Position numbers and translations under genes: made by a program
The notes under the pieces: generated by a model
Told to the model about the DNA's origin: nothing
Seen by the model: the letters and a program-made list of their open reading frames with translations, nothing else
Database searches by the model: none
From: Hyaloperonospora brassicae
Taxonomy: Eukaryota; Oomycota; Peronosporomycetes; Peronosporales; Peronosporaceae
DNA: 64,000 nucleotides
Assembly: GCA_947650285.1 (NCBI GenBank)
Contig: CANTFL010000272.1
Span: forward strand, 372,001-436,000
Direction of reading: 5' to 3'
Part shown: piece after piece, positions 22,441 through 35,305 of the stretch
Layout of the letters: each line of letters opens with the position of its first letter
Numbering within the stretch: position 1 is the stretch's first letter

Positions 22441-24357
22441 AAGGGCATATCGTATGTAGCACCTCCTTCGGAGGATGTCATGTTCTACCCTATCACATCC
22501 GTTTGTATTAGCCGAAAATTGGCTATCTGTGACAAGACGGCATCATCGAGCCAACTACTTGCCTGATTGGCATTTGCCATATAACGTTCTGATCTTTGCT
22601 AGTCTGTGAGTTAACCAACTGTACCGCGATACCAGTTTATTCAATAGTCATTGCTTTGAGCATAATTTATCCCGTGCCATTATTTTTACTAACTTGTAAC
22701 CGCCAGTGTACTACACAGAACGTGACTGCTCGTGCTAAAATTCCTTCATGTACGTTTAACAATTTATACCCGAGCCCGATCGTGCCAGGCTTAATAATTT
22801 CACACCCTACTGCAACGTTATTAATTGGTGCTTAACGAGAACTAAATGTTCCAATCTTCACACTCTTAACGTCATGCGCCTTTGCTAAGAGCTAAAATCT
22901 GTATATCTCTGGGACGAAAATAGAACATTCCATTCTTTTACGATAACTATACAGACCTTTTTTCTCAAATTTTGCCTCTTTTCATGACGCTTCGTGATGT
23001 AGCCAGTACCGTTACTCCGGTGACCGTGATATTATCTACTTAAGTCGTATAGATATCCAAGGTAGAAGGCCACGTGCGATGCCGTACTACTATCGGTTAC
23101 CCCATCGATGCAGAGATGCTCGCCAACTGTAAACACTAAATTATTAGCCATGTCCCACTAACTTATTTGCCAGTCCCCTTGCATTTCCCCAGTCTAGTTA
23201 AGTGGATCCCACATGACCCGCTTGCCCGACAATCAATTGTTCGGATTAGATCGTTTACCTCGCAGACTTTCCAGCAGCTAAACTTAAACTTCAAGCACTT
23301 ACATTATCCCGAAACGCTTTATGCTACAGACTTTATTTCTCGATTCTATCCCGCTATTTTCGAAGTACAGTATACAATACAAGCGAAATACTTTTTTCTT
23401 TTAATGATCGCAATGATGAGCTCATATCCCCCCAATGACCATTTACTAATAGTATTACGTGTCTTACGTAGCTTGAAGTATTACTTCGTGTGTGGATACC
23501 CAATACCAGATCGTCAACCGCGTCGCAATGCTTTCCGATAGCCTAGTGACTATGTATCATCACTTCATAAGTTTGATTTTCATATTATTTTAGTTGTGAA
23601 GACGGTATCCAATGTTTAACTCTCGATGCCTACCACATGTTTATAAAGCCCTCGTTGCAAAGAGGATGTAGAAGGTGTTATTCGGCCTGATGAATCGTAA
23701 TCTGTAATTTAAAATGATCTTAAACATGTTGTCTTCTTTGAGAACAGACAAATGACGATTTGAGCGGATGAGATGTCACATACGCTTGTCCTTCGAGATC
23801 GTCCGTGAGTGGATTATGCGAGACCGGACCATTCGCATACCATATATATCAGCTGATTTCATTGTAAACATCGTGAAATGAACAGGATTTATTCGATAGA
23901 GATATATCCTCAGCCAAGTCTTATGCTTTACTGGTGCGGCGCTCCCCCATTTTTAAGACACAATAGGGACAACAGCTCGAGCTCTTATTAAATTTGGTTG
24001 CAGGCGGTAGATAGGTACTTGGATCAGTACGTACAAATCTCTTCACGTATATCGTTCCTACGAAGAATCTATGGAGGGTTGACTGGTCGATGTTCAGGAC
24101 TAACACGACTACTAGGTCTGCTAGGTGCGTCGGATGAGCTGCGTTTGCGAAGACCTGCCGGTCGAGGCAATATTATGAGCATGCCGACACATCCGCTCAG
24201 ACCCTAAGGCCATTCCAGTGTACACAACGACAATACCTTATGCGAAGCGAAGAGTGGTCGCAAATACATCACTCTTGAGTAAGATCAAGTTCAAGTTCAT
24301 ATATACGATGGGACGCAGGCATCTCACACAATTAGCCGATATAATTCATGCCATTCG
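22441..24357. other. AT-rich gene-free stretch
   Basis: Clearly more AT-rich than the flanking elements. The ORFs present (for example 23167-23541) have no recognisable motif. I see nothing supportable. Confidence 0.45.
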
Positions 24358-24799
24358 TGTAACGCGGTAGGCCCGTTACATAAAATGGATACTAATGTAT
24401 CGATTTTTTGGTATCATTTATTATGATAATATTCAATCAACATCACATGAGAAGAGGTGATGTTGGCGGAATTTTACCCCTCGAGGGTAATATTCTTGGG
24501 TGCTCCACTTTGGTTGATGTACACGGTACTTAATTAGATGAACCACCAGTCGCTGCTGGACGCACACAATGTGGGTGGTGAGCAAGAAACCTACGTAGAA
24601 GATGGTAGTTTAGTATAGTTAGATCAAGATGAAAGACGATTTGGTAAGAAGCTTAATTATGTTAAATAACAGTTCTACTTTTTTCCCTTGGACAAATCTT
24701 TCGAGTTCTGCCTGATTTGCTGCGCTTCCTCGCCACGTTTACGTGACGTCGGGTGCACACAAACTTGTGTCGAACTGACACAACGCGTGCCCCGTTACA
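24358..24799 (+). repeat. Element D 5' LTR
   Basis: 442 bp, TGTAACGCGG to CCCGTTACA, similar to the minus-strand LTR at 21985-22440. It is followed by a mutated PBS (CCTAGTAGTACTTAG against CCTGGTAGCACTTTA in C). Confidence 0.85.
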
Positions 24800-24918
24800 C
24801 CTAGTAGTACTTAGTAGTCCGTCCAGCGACCACAACCACGTCGTCCGATATGAACATGTTGGATGAAGTGAAACCCTTCATGACACACGTGAAGTCTTCA
24901 CCATTTGATTAACATCGA

Positions 24919-26250
24919 ATGGAGTGCTGTAGAACGTGTGAGCTCTGCCGTAGGCGAAACGCCGTTAGCGCCATGTTGGAGTCTCTTGACAGAGACCAAC
25001 AACATGCCTCTATGACCAAGTTCATTCAAAATGAACATGTCTCCGAAAGAGATAAAGTAGCCTTGCTTCACAAGCAAGGCTCTCAACAGGCAGAGCAGTT
25101 GAGAGAACTAGGTGCTCAACAGACAGAGATGTTGAGACAACAGCAGTGCAATACTGCTGTGGGCGGAACGACACACACGCGTCGTCCTGAAATCTTGAAG
25201 GTTTACATCTGCTAGTACAGGGGAGTCACGGAAGAATCTCTGTTGTTATGGTTCGTCGAACTATATAGAGCCGTACGGGCACGTCGTATCGACGATGAGC
25301 AGATGAAACTTACATTCGATCAACCCACTTGGCAGGACGTGCAAGACTTGGGCCTTAGTGCTAGAGATGAGCGACCCCTTCGCTTTCCAGTCGCTAAAAG
25401 CCTTCAAGAACAGGCCCAAAGAGACGTTTGAATCGCCACGGGCTGAGTTCGGGACTCGATCAGAGATCTTAAAACTAAATGGGGGTAAGCGTGATGTCCA
25501 CGCTTACGCTCAGCATATACGACTCCTTGTGGGTAGTATAACTGCTAACTTAGTTCATGAGCACACGTTGATTACTGGGTTCATGCAAGGGCTCGCAGAT
25601 GGGTCCATCAGGAACTAACTGTTCCGATAAGTGTTGGACACGCTTGAACAAGCAATAGCAGCTGCGGAACAGAAATAATTTAGCATGCAGCAGGCTCATG
25701 CTAGCTCGATCTCTTATCGTCCACCGAGACGACAAGATACTGGAGGTCTAGAACCGATGGACCTCTGTTATGACGAGAGCGAGAGACCTCGCTCTTTAAA
25801 CAACAAACGATTGCAGAAGCTCAAATGCTTTCAGAAGCTAGGACACTACGCCTATGAGTGTAGTGCCCCACACCCAGTATCAAACAGTACTGAGCAAAAT
25901 GAACGACCATTTGCCAGAAAGGTCAATGGGCTTAGGTCTAACGCTGGTGCGAAACCGCAACAGAGAAGCGTACCATCAAAAATGGTGGAGGTCAGAAGGG
26001 GCGGAGCGCTCTACTGATTCAGCAACCTCAAGAGAATTTGCAAATCTCTTGACGAAAGTTGCTATAGATACACAATCATTGTGTGTGTCTGCACCTGTTG
26101 ATGAGATATAACTCCTCATCTTGAAGTTGCAAGAGACAAAAGATTTGTCACTTGATGCTCTAGTAGACTGTGGGGCGTCGAGCAACTTTGCTCGTTGCCA
26201 GTCATTAGATGTTCGTAAGCTAAGTTTGTTGAGCGCGACATTCCCCTCAC
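24919..26250 (+). pseudogene. gag: Element D gag and protease active site, frameshifted
   Basis: Fragments in different frames match C gag: the Gln-rich coiled coil (24970-25160), the capsid part (25290-25620), a zinc knuckle at about 25821-25862 that has lost its first Cys (KCFQKLGHYAYEC), and LVDCGASSNF of the protease at about 26160. Gag runs into protease in one frame here (ERDIPLTRMTVRLATG), showing the ancestral gag-protease arrangement of the C/D group. Confidence 0.8.
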
Positions 26251-26254
26251 GAGG

Positions 26255-28790
26255 ATGACGGTGCGCCTTGCAACAGGCGCATCGATAACCGTAAAGAAAC
26301 GTGTAGTGGAAATCCACCACACGTTAGAGAGCGAACAGTGCGATGACGACTTGATCGTGCTGGATCCGGATGCCAAATTTGATGTCATCCTGGGATTACC
26401 TTGGATCGTACGAGCCAAGGGTGAGCTGGCAGCATCGATCCGTGAAGATGCCTGCCACTTGTTCATCATATGGCCATCTGATGAACGTCATGGAGCGTCC
26501 ACAAGCGTGTGTATGTACTGCGAGTGAGTGCGATGGTCTCACTTGCGGTACGGTCGCTAGCACGACTGCACAAGATCACAGTGTAGTTGATCACTACACT
26601 GTGGGGCAAGCTCCCGGCGACTGTACAAAAGTACAGGCGGCGCCGAAGGTCCACCACTCGAATAAGTCGAGTGGACCGGGACGTGGATGCACGCCTAGCG
26701 GGCGACATTCTAGCAAGAGAAAACCGGTTGCCCACAAGAGGCAACACGGATATCCTAGGTCGACTGGAGGGTCGACCGTAGAGGATCGGTACCTGACTGT
26801 GGTTGCACAGCCACAGTCAGAAGACGTCGAGGAAATAATCCCCCACGTGCTATAGGAAAGAATTCCTCATGGGGTACTTCGTGAGGTACTTGGTGAGGGA
26901 TTAGGATATCAGCAACTTAAGCGGAAGTGCCCTCAGAAGCCTGCGGAAATGAGTTTCTTAGGAAAAACCGAGACGTTGGACATCTTATTCAATGACGGAT
27001 CAAGAGTAGGCGCTTATACGCCTATCTGATTGTGCATATGAAGTTAACGTCGGATATAACTCGATTGCCAACGCTCGAACCGAAACGATTCTTGCGTGAT
27101 CTGCGTAGTGACAAGGTCACGCAGATATGCATACTCGTCACAGAGGATCAGTATGTGACCGGTATTTGGTCGGCAACAGTATTTACTGAAACGAACGAGT
27201 TCTCATCAGATCATCGATGGACGAAAGCATCCTTGACGAGAAGACTCGGATTGAAAGATGCATACGTCTCAATCCTGGATGTCAATTTAATCAAGATCCT
27301 TTGTATAAGGATTTAACTGAACTCATGGATCTATTCCCTGGACCCGTCCGTACCTTGCGAGTTGCCTAAGGACAAAGGCACATGACACGAGCTCGAGCTC
27401 AAAAGGACTCTATGTACTGTGTCATGAATCAGTAACCACTGCCTCGTGAACGAGTACTAGCGATCGACAAGTTCTTTGCCGATCGCATTTAGCGGGCCAT
27501 GAGATGGAATCGACATCCTCTCACAGCTCTACGTCCTTTGTGTGCGAAAGGCCACAGGAGGATGGCGGATAGTGCACGCGTTCAACAAGTTGAATGCTGC
27601 GACGGACCGGCTCAGACACCAATACCGATGAAGGACGTGATCACCGATGGTATGTCAAAGAGTACCATCTTTTCGTCCATGGATCTGATGGATGGGTTCT
27701 ATCAGATCCTCATGCGTGAACGGAACATACCGTACACAGCAGTTAGCACCCCCAGCGGTATGTTGTGGGAGTGGCTAGTGATTCCACAAGGGCTGAGCAA
27801 TGCCCCTGCTACTTTCAACAGATGTGTATCAAATCTGTTGAGACCGGTGCGAGACTTCGCACCGAGTTACTTCGACGATGTTTTCGTCCATAGTCGGGCT
27901 ATGGATGGAAAGACAGACGTTGAAGCTCACAGAACTCACGTTCGTCAAGTCCTTCAACTGATGCGCAAGCATAAGCTGTATGCCAACCTCAATATGTGTA
28001 TATTCGCGGCTAGCGAAATACCGCTTCTTCGGTGTATCGTGGGTAAACACGGCGTACGCCCCGATCCCGAAAAGACCAAGGCTATCACCGACTGGCCAGT
28101 TCCAGCCGATGTCAAGGGACTTCGTAAGTTACTTTGTCTAGCGGCGTACTTGCACAAGTAATCGCGCAACTACGCCGAGATGATTGTGCACCTTTCTTAT
28201 TTACTCAAGAAAATGTGAAGTAGACATGGAACACTGAATATCAGCGTTACTGTGAAGGTAATAAGCAGATATTGATGCAATTACTCAATACTGGCGATTA
28301 TAGATCAGGACAGACCATTCCATGTGGCTGTGACGACAGCGATTCTTTAATCGACTGTGCGTTAATGCAATTTGACAGATGGCGCAGAGCGTTTCATCTG
28401 CTATCAGTCGCGTCAGCTGCAAGCAGATGAGCGTAATTATCAGGGCATGACAAGGAACGCTTTGCCATATATTATGAACTGGCTAAGTTTCGAGTCTATC
28501 TCTTAGGACATAGACCGTTTGTTGTCTATACGGACCATGCGTCACCACGCACGGCCGTAAACAGTCCCCACCTCTAGCAACGAAAGGCGAGGTTGCTGTC
28601 ATTCTTCGCGCAGTACAACTTCTCTGTCGAGCATAAAATAGGAAGACTCAACGTCGTGGATGATGCACTTTTGCGCCGGCTCCAATTCAAGCCGGGCGAG
28701 CAGCCTAATATTGAGGATAATCCCGCTGTTGCGACACTTAAAGCGAGTGTCCCGTCGTCCAAGTTACTGGACGACGTTGGAAAAGCCTAC
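26255..28790 (+). pseudogene. pol: Element D protease end, reverse transcriptase and RNase H, decayed
   Basis: Protease end FDVILGLPW near 26380. The RT body 27600-28160 is open over 220 codons with YFDDVFVHS at 27868. RNase H (28290-28690) is broken by several stops and indels, keeping SRQL..ADER, TDHASPRTAV-like and NVVDDALLRR parts. Not functional. Confidence 0.8.
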
Positions 28791-29693
28791 GCGGCAGACA
28801 AATATCTTCTGCGCTTTATGGATCGTCTGGAAAATCTAACTCGCGAATCGTTGAAGGATTTACCAGCTTTTGTACCAATCCTCATCGGACTGGATATACG
28901 ACTCGCAACGGATTGCTGTACTATACAGCCGTTGGCGGCGACACGCCTCGCGTCGTCAAGTCCGCTCAGAACGATTTGCGCTTGCGCATCATGCATGAGT
29001 GTCACGATGCTCAACAGGTGGTCATCGTGGTAGAGAAAAGATCTTGCCTTACGATAAGTCGTATTTTTACTGGCCCCGTCAGTATCAATTTGTGCGCAAA
29101 TACATTCGGGCTTGCGAGGTTTGTCAAAGGGTAAAGCCTAGCCCTTCATCCCGTGAACCCTGACAGCCTCTACCGGTCCCGGAAGAGTGCTGGACAGTCC
29201 GTTTTCATGGACTTCGTCTTCGGTTTCCCCGAAGACCTGACAACAGTAATATGGTATTCTTGTGTTCGTTGACCGGTTCAGCAAGATGGTCCATCTTGCT
29301 GCTGTAACCGAGTCAATCAAGGCTCAAGGTTGTGCTCGTGTCTTGATCGACACGATCTTTCGACTTCACGGGTTGCCCCATGAACTCGTATCCGACCGTG
29401 ACCCTCCGTTCACGGCGGAATTTTCGCAATCCGTGCTCCGATCGCTCGGAACGCGTTTGAAGATGTCCACTTCTGACCATCCCGAAACAGATGGTCAGAT
29501 GGAACGTGCGAACCGTGTCCTCGAAGAGATCCTTCGAGGATATGTCCACTCGTTTCCGAGTTGGATCGAATTTCTACCCATGGTGGAATTCGCCATCAAT
29601 AAATCGATGCATGCTTCAACCCACAACACACCGTTATTCGAGGATGGCGCACGTTATTCACGTCTGCCCACCCTCTTAGATTTTGACGCTTAA
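28791..29693 (+). pseudogene. pol: Element D integrase with catalytic core retained
   Basis: It contains the DFVFGFPED region (first Asp near 29207) and an open frame 29262-29693 with VSDRDPPFTAEF (second Asp) and DHPETDGQMERANRV (catalytic Glu). This is exactly the segment missing from element C. Frameshifts lie on both sides. Confidence 0.82.
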
Positions 29694-30168
29694 ATTAGGG
29701 GGAGGGAATTGCTCGAGCAAATAACGTTCTGGCTCTTGCTCATCACATGTCGGCGCAAATTTCGTCACGTATGATGCCTGTGTCGATCCGGTCGGCATCG
29801 AGGTATAAGATCACTTCAGCAATATAAATGACGCTACTATTGAGTCAAATGATGACGATACGGGTGTTTTCAGCATCGCCAACGACTCTTCTAGCGATGA
29901 TGATGACACCCTGGCTGATGAAGAAAAAGAGGAAAGGACTCTTTCTGCAGTTTGCTCAAGGCTAACTGAACACAAACAATGTAGCGTCAGCCGAATCATA
30001 TCTGATGGCTCAAGAAGCAGTGATATTTTTCGTGCAGGACTCCATCGCTCACGTGCTGAACCGGCAGAAACGGAAGGCTGACAAGAAACAAAATAGCAAA
30101 TGTTCTGTCATTTATTGAAGGTAATTTAGTCCTACTTCCTACGGTAAATCTACCGAAGCACGTAGTAA

Positions 30169-31305
30169 CTAACGTGGGCAGCAATTAACTACTGCCCAAC
30201 TACATCGCCCCCTTTTGTGTGCTGCTCGGACAAAGCATCGCATATGCGATTGGTATGAAGCGAAGGATGCGAACGCATCCTGAGTTTTACGTGGAGCGTC
30301 TCCGTCCGTGCTTTCAGTCCGAAACCTCTTCCGACGGCGAAGAAAGCTCCCACGTTCAAGAACCTCCATCCGATTATTCGGCTCGCGCTCAAGGGGATCA
30401 GCTTGGTCGCGTAGTGAAAAGATCTCTTCACGTAATTGAGAGATCCCCCTGCGAGCTGTCGCCGGATCTTTAACGAGGTAACGGACATCCCGTTTGACCT
30501 GAAGCTGTGCGAAGGCGCAATCGGCACGATCCTTCGCCTGATCAGCCTCACCATATTTGCGGCGCTTCAGCACAAAATAATTTAGAATGTAGCTTATGTG
30601 CCTTTAATGCTCCAAATTTTGGCGCGATTCAGAGGTTGCGCGATCTATCCCGTGTTGGTCTAGATGATTATTCAAACGGATTATAGGAAGTTTTATCCTC
30701 CACCACATCTTTTAATGGACTTACACGGTAATCAACGCTTTCTTGTGGAACGTACCTGAAACCCCGTGACGATTCAGGATCAAGGAAGTCTTAACTCGTC
30801 CAGTGGCGGGTAAATCCATCCTCGTGGAACAGATGGGATCCCCGCTCTCAGCTAATGGTGGATACACCGGTCACGTCGAGAAGTTATACGAGACGCACCA
30901 TTTGTCGTTGGAGGTCCATCTTCAAACGAAAACTTGGCGCGGTCGTAAAGAAAGCGTTTAAGGAGCATGAATTTCGATTCCTTAAAACATCTTGGACGAA
31001 ATGCGCCCCCTGTTATAGAGCTGAATACGGAGGAAGGCCTCCCTATAGACGCTAACAGAGTTTTTTACACATCTCTGACAGTTCTCTCCCTACGAGAGCA
31101 AGGTAAATATGCCTCTCGAGACATTCGGTGAAATATATTCTGAGCACCAGTTAGAGACTTCTGTTCTGACCTTTTACGAGCTGCAAGAAGTTCGACTGAA
31201 AAAGCGTTACGGCCAACATATTCAATTTTGACGATAAAATCGTTCCACCCCTGCACCAACAAGACTTTGTCTCGGTTGCGGTTGCCGTGTTGACATCGAT
31301 TTAAA
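30169..31305 (-). pseudogene. Element D remnant of the antisense ORF
   Basis: On the minus strand, 31262-31065 reads GWNDFIVKIEYVGRNAF and RMSREAYLPC, matching the antisense ORF of C ([26 protein letters not shown]). 30573-30169 matches its coiled-coil C-terminus (ADQAKDRADCAFAQLQVKRDV against [21 protein letters not shown]). Stops and frameshifts break it. The sense strand here encodes the integrase-chromodomain linker and a chromodomain start (RFLVER near 30738). It shows that the antisense gene predates the C-D split. Confidence 0.72.
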
Positions 31306-31679
31306 AAGAAGGTATCGATGCAAAAATCATATTTAATGCAATATTCATTTGCACTAACAACAAGATCATGGATTCTTGGCGGATCGAGTGGTAATATTCG
31401 ATATCTTCTAGCACTTTATCCATACCATTGCTTCCGATTGCATCAGGTAGATATCCATGGCTTGCTCTTGGAAGTCGATCGTAACGCGTACCGATCCTGC
31501 TCCTTTTGCTGTGCCGGCATAAATAACAGCACCACGATCGCCGAAATCAATGCGATTGATACGGCTACGATGACTACGAAAAGAGTCATCGACGTCATCA
31601 CGACGACTGACGTCCTTATGATTCTCAATCACATCATATATTTGCGATTGCAAAAAGTGTAGAGGAAGAATAATAGAAA
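31306..31679. other. Unassigned sequence between D and E
   Basis: No clear homology. It may be the unrecognisable 3' end of D. It ends in GAAA, the target duplication of E. Confidence 0.4.
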
Positions 31680-32894
31680 TGTGGATCGCGCAGATCGCAT
31701 TAAGTGCGAGATTAAGTTGTTGGTGGAGCAATCTCGGAGATGGACCCGTTGTCACTTATGATGGGATCAAAAGACTGAGTGACTGAAAACGACTGTTGAA
31801 GTTATGCGGATAGATAAACCTAACGGTCAAGAAGAAGTATAGTCAAGGATCGATCATTGATCGATCGCGACCCGCGATTAAGGGCCTCGATCGCCAAGCT
31901 ACAAGGACCGAATCATTCGATAGGCTGGATGAGTGGATAGTAAAGATTATCAAGTATGCAAAATTTCAGAAGTAACGGCGATTCGACGGTGTATACCCGA
32001 TCAAAGACTAATGAGATTGATCACGATCCATCCTGGGTGTGCCCCGCATTATTGTGTGGACACATAATTTGTGTGAACCACATACCGCGATCCACTACCC
32101 GAGCTATTCACTACCCAAGCTATCCACCACGAAGCGATACATTACCGAGCTCTTCATACCCGATCGATACACTATGAAGTAATCCACTACCGAGCGATCG
32201 ACTACGAAGCGATTCGCTACACGAGCGACCCACAATGTAGCATTCCGCGACCCGAAAAAAGTAAATTACATAGATAGGCGAAACGTAACAGTGAACTAGC
32301 AAACAGATAGACTTACCCATAGGCTTCGGATATCGATGGTCGACACTAAACAGAACGGAGTTTGTAACGAAAGACACACGTCGACTTCTCCCGGGATGGA
32401 TCTTCGGCCTTCCGTCGAATAGAGAATCGCCCACGTCTTTGCAAACTTCGCACTTGGATAATTTTGCCAGGCGGAGCGTCAATTCTCACCCCTCCTCAAC
32501 TGCGATAGGACGCAGTAAACCTTACGGTTCGGATTCAAGATCGCGAGACGGCTCAAGCGGTCAGAAGGCTCGCGTATCAAGCATTACTCCTGGCAAAAGC
32601 GACTCTGGGAGAGCGCCCAAGTTACAGGCGATCGAGTGAAGAACTTCCACGCGATCCGCACCTACGCTTGACCGGGTGAAGCATTTCTACCGATCCTTAC
32701 CTATCCCTAAAACGGTCAAGTTCTGTTTCAGCTCAAGTCCACCAAGAAGAGCGCAACCCGCCCAACTGACGGGTACACAAGGTAAGCAAGAAGACGCAGA
32801 GCACGGAATCGGGGTACCTTGTCCGTTAGTCGGTCGTCCGGGAGCCAGGGGAGGGTCGAGTTCACAAGAGATTTGTGATCACCACTCCACCACA
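31680..32894 (+). repeat. Element E 5' LTR
   Basis: 1215 bp. The distal 600 bp is nearly identical to 63002-63652; the proximal half contains a diverged GATCCACTAC-type minisatellite (32060-32230). It ends CCACCACA just before the PBS. Confidence 0.88.
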
Positions 32895-32895
32895 A

Positions 32896-32913
32896 TGGTG
32901 CGCGTGCCCGGAT
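32896..32913 (+). promoter_or_regulatory. Element E primer binding site
   Basis: TGGTGCGCGTGCCCGGAT, 18 nt, one base after the LTR, identical to the first 18 nt of the A site and complementary to a tRNA 3' end ending GCGCACCA. It stops matching the tRNA exactly after 18 nt. Confidence 0.85.
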
Positions 32914-33128
32914 ATTCTGGTGATTCAGGATTCACCGTGAGTCCCTGAGCGAAGAAGTCAAGATCAAGCCTGAACCTGGTATGGAAGCGCCAGCGGCAGA
33001 GAAATCGTCGCAGACGCGTGAAGATGAAGGATCCCCGGATCGTCAAAGTTTTAGGAGGGGCTTTGACGATAAGATAGGAAAAGAGGTAGATTGTTCGCAC
33101 GATCTGGAAGAAAAACCTTAACTTCCTC

Positions 33129-35305
33129 TTGAAGGCCCCTTCGGGGGCCATCGCGGATCGCACTGCCAAGCGCGATCCGCAGAATAAAAGTCCTAAGGGG
33201 ACCCCCAAACGATCTTCATTTATATTAGATGAACTATCAGAGATGATGAAGAGAGAGACAAGATTTTTGGAAGACTTAAAGAAGTTGGATGAGGCGAAAC
33301 AAGATCAAGATGTTCACCAGAAAAAGCCAGTCGGATTCAAGGTCGAGACGGAGACGATGTATCAAGGATCAAAGTCAGTGAATCACGAAGCAAAGTTTAA
33401 AGATTGGCGATTCGACGAAATCAGCCGGGAGTACCATTTGAAGGAGCTGAATTAGCTGTTGTCGAGCGATCTAGTGCTTAAGACAATCAAGTTAAAGATG
33501 ACCGGATTGCAACGAAGACCGACATCAGCGCCTAAACCAACTTCCAACTTGTTAGAGGCGCTTCAACGTCTAATCAAAATGCTAACTGAAGCGGTGTTTA
33601 CTGCCGGAACGTTGAACGCACAAACTCTATTAAAGTGCAAACACGATTGAGTGATCGCTGCCGGACAGTCGCTATTCAAGACGTTGTGTCCTCTACAAGG
33701 CATACGTGACCCCAAAGACAACCCGACTCCGCCGATCGGCACCTCGAATCAACGGATCACGCCGCGGATCACGATGGATCAAGTTCTCACACCGACAAAC
33801 AAGTTCCCTAAGGAGGAACACACTGAAATGTCCCGATACGCTTCAGCGAAATCGGAAGAGGACTCGAACGATTCGTTCGAGATCCAACGGATGTCGCTTG
33901 GTACAAAGGGCGCGAATCTCTTACAAACGAAGTTAAGACGAAATGAGGCAAAGGCGCAAGAGGGAAAGCCAGCGGCAACGCAGTTATGAACATGGTGGAG
34001 CCAGATCAAGTGATTTTCTGTTGTCGAGCAGCCATGAAGAATTATCAGCTAGAACAAGCCCGCATGAACGCCGGACGATCGGTTAATCGCCATCCCAAAC
34101 CAGAGATCCACATGCCGAACATTGACATGGAGTCGGTTAAATTGCGTCTTAATGGATCGAACGACCATGATCGTGAGCGCCGAGACCAAGGAAGCAAGAG
34201 ATTACCGCTGGTGGCGACGTCAGGAGCAGCGAAGAATGGTGTATTTTCTAACCAAAGAATTCAAATGTTTGGCATAGCTGAACTGAAAGAGTTTTGCCGG
34301 ACAAAAATAGAATGAAGTACGGGCCGGGAACTGGATCGGTAAGGTGAAGTCGACGTTCCTACGCGATCAAGCGTTGGAAGTGGAGAAGCGCTTAGTGTTC
34401 AGCGATCTTCTCACGGAACCGGAGCGTGATTGGTATAAGCAGCTCAGCCGCTCAACGAGGACTTCGTGGAAGGCACTCGTGGAAGGCTTCATGGCCAAGT
34501 GCGGACGGAATAATAGTGTTTCAGTTGGTAGACTCTACTACCATGCGCGTAAGCAATCGAACGAGACTCCATTGAAGTGTTTGTACCCTCTGAATGTGGC
34601 CGCGATCCGGGCGAAGATCCCGATACGAGATGGATCGCCCGCCACTCGCAAGAAACAAATGACTCATTACATAGGTGCCCTGGACGATCGCGATCTGGCT
34701 AGAATGCTAATGATGTTACTCCTTGGAGATGCAGACAATCTGGAAGAAACGCTGCAAGAATGCGGGAATATGGAAGTCCGAGAAGCCCACGCCTCTATGG
34801 GGTCGAGCAATTTTCGACATCCTGTTACGTCACAGGCGGCCCAAATGACAGCCAAACCAGCGCGGACTATGAGAGCGACCAACGTGGAAAGCGAGAGCAG
34901 TGGATCAGACATGGATTCTTGCTGATCGGAATCCGACTCAGATCGACGCAAAGTATACATGACCACGGCTGCGGATCGCGCTCAGAACCCGGGAAACTCA
35001 CTAATTCGAAGGGAGCAAGTCGACCGAGATCGGCACTACGATGGTGAAAGTCTCAATTAGTGTGTACGCACTGTGGGTCGAATAGACATGACGATTGCGG
35101 ATGTTGGAAGAGACTTACGTTTCAGAAGTATGGACGTAAGGGTCATTCTGCGGACAAATGCTACTACGTTTATTACGTATGCAAGGACGTCCACGAGAAA
35201 GGAAAGTGCCCGATGGAACAGTTTTACAACATGATCCGTCAGTGGTATGTGCCCACGAAGCATGCAAGGATGTTGCCGGAGCAAGCCGAGAAGATGCTAA
35301 ATTAG
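33129..35305 (+). pseudogene. gag: Element E gag, frameshifted
   Basis: It matches A gag over its length: basic N-terminus, capsid-like part 34344-34925 (TFLRDQALEVEKRLVFSDLL, YKQLSRSTR, LDDRDLARML), then zinc knuckles CTHCGSNRHDDCGC and a damaged second knuckle (TFQKYGRKGHSADKC), and the shared end [19 protein letters not shown]. Many stops and frameshifts. It ends ATGCTAAATTAG, where A has the frameshift heptamer. Confidence 0.85.

Larger units (their letters stand above)
24358..31305 (+). mobile_element. Element D: decayed Ty3/gypsy relative of C, plus strand
   Basis: Order: LTR, PBS, gag, protease, RT, RNase H, integrase (core present), integrase C-terminus, chromodomain remnant, antisense-ORF remnant. 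Coding similarity to C is strong (for example SMDLMDGFY and [27 protein letters not shown]), but the frame is broken many times and the LTR belongs to a different subfamily. Similarity to C ends near 31305-31350 and I could not find the 3' LTR. D is the useful outgroup for reading the lesions in C. Confidence 0.88.

Noticed and set aside
31714..31717. E 5' LTR start at TGTTGGTGGAG (31718)
   Set aside because: The flanking AAGT does not match the 3' flank; starting at 31680 gives TGTGG and a matching GAAA duplication.
31408..31755. Minus-strand 115-codon ORF at the D-E border
   Set aside because: It crosses the 5' boundary of the E LTR (31680), so it is a chance ORF over an insertion junction.
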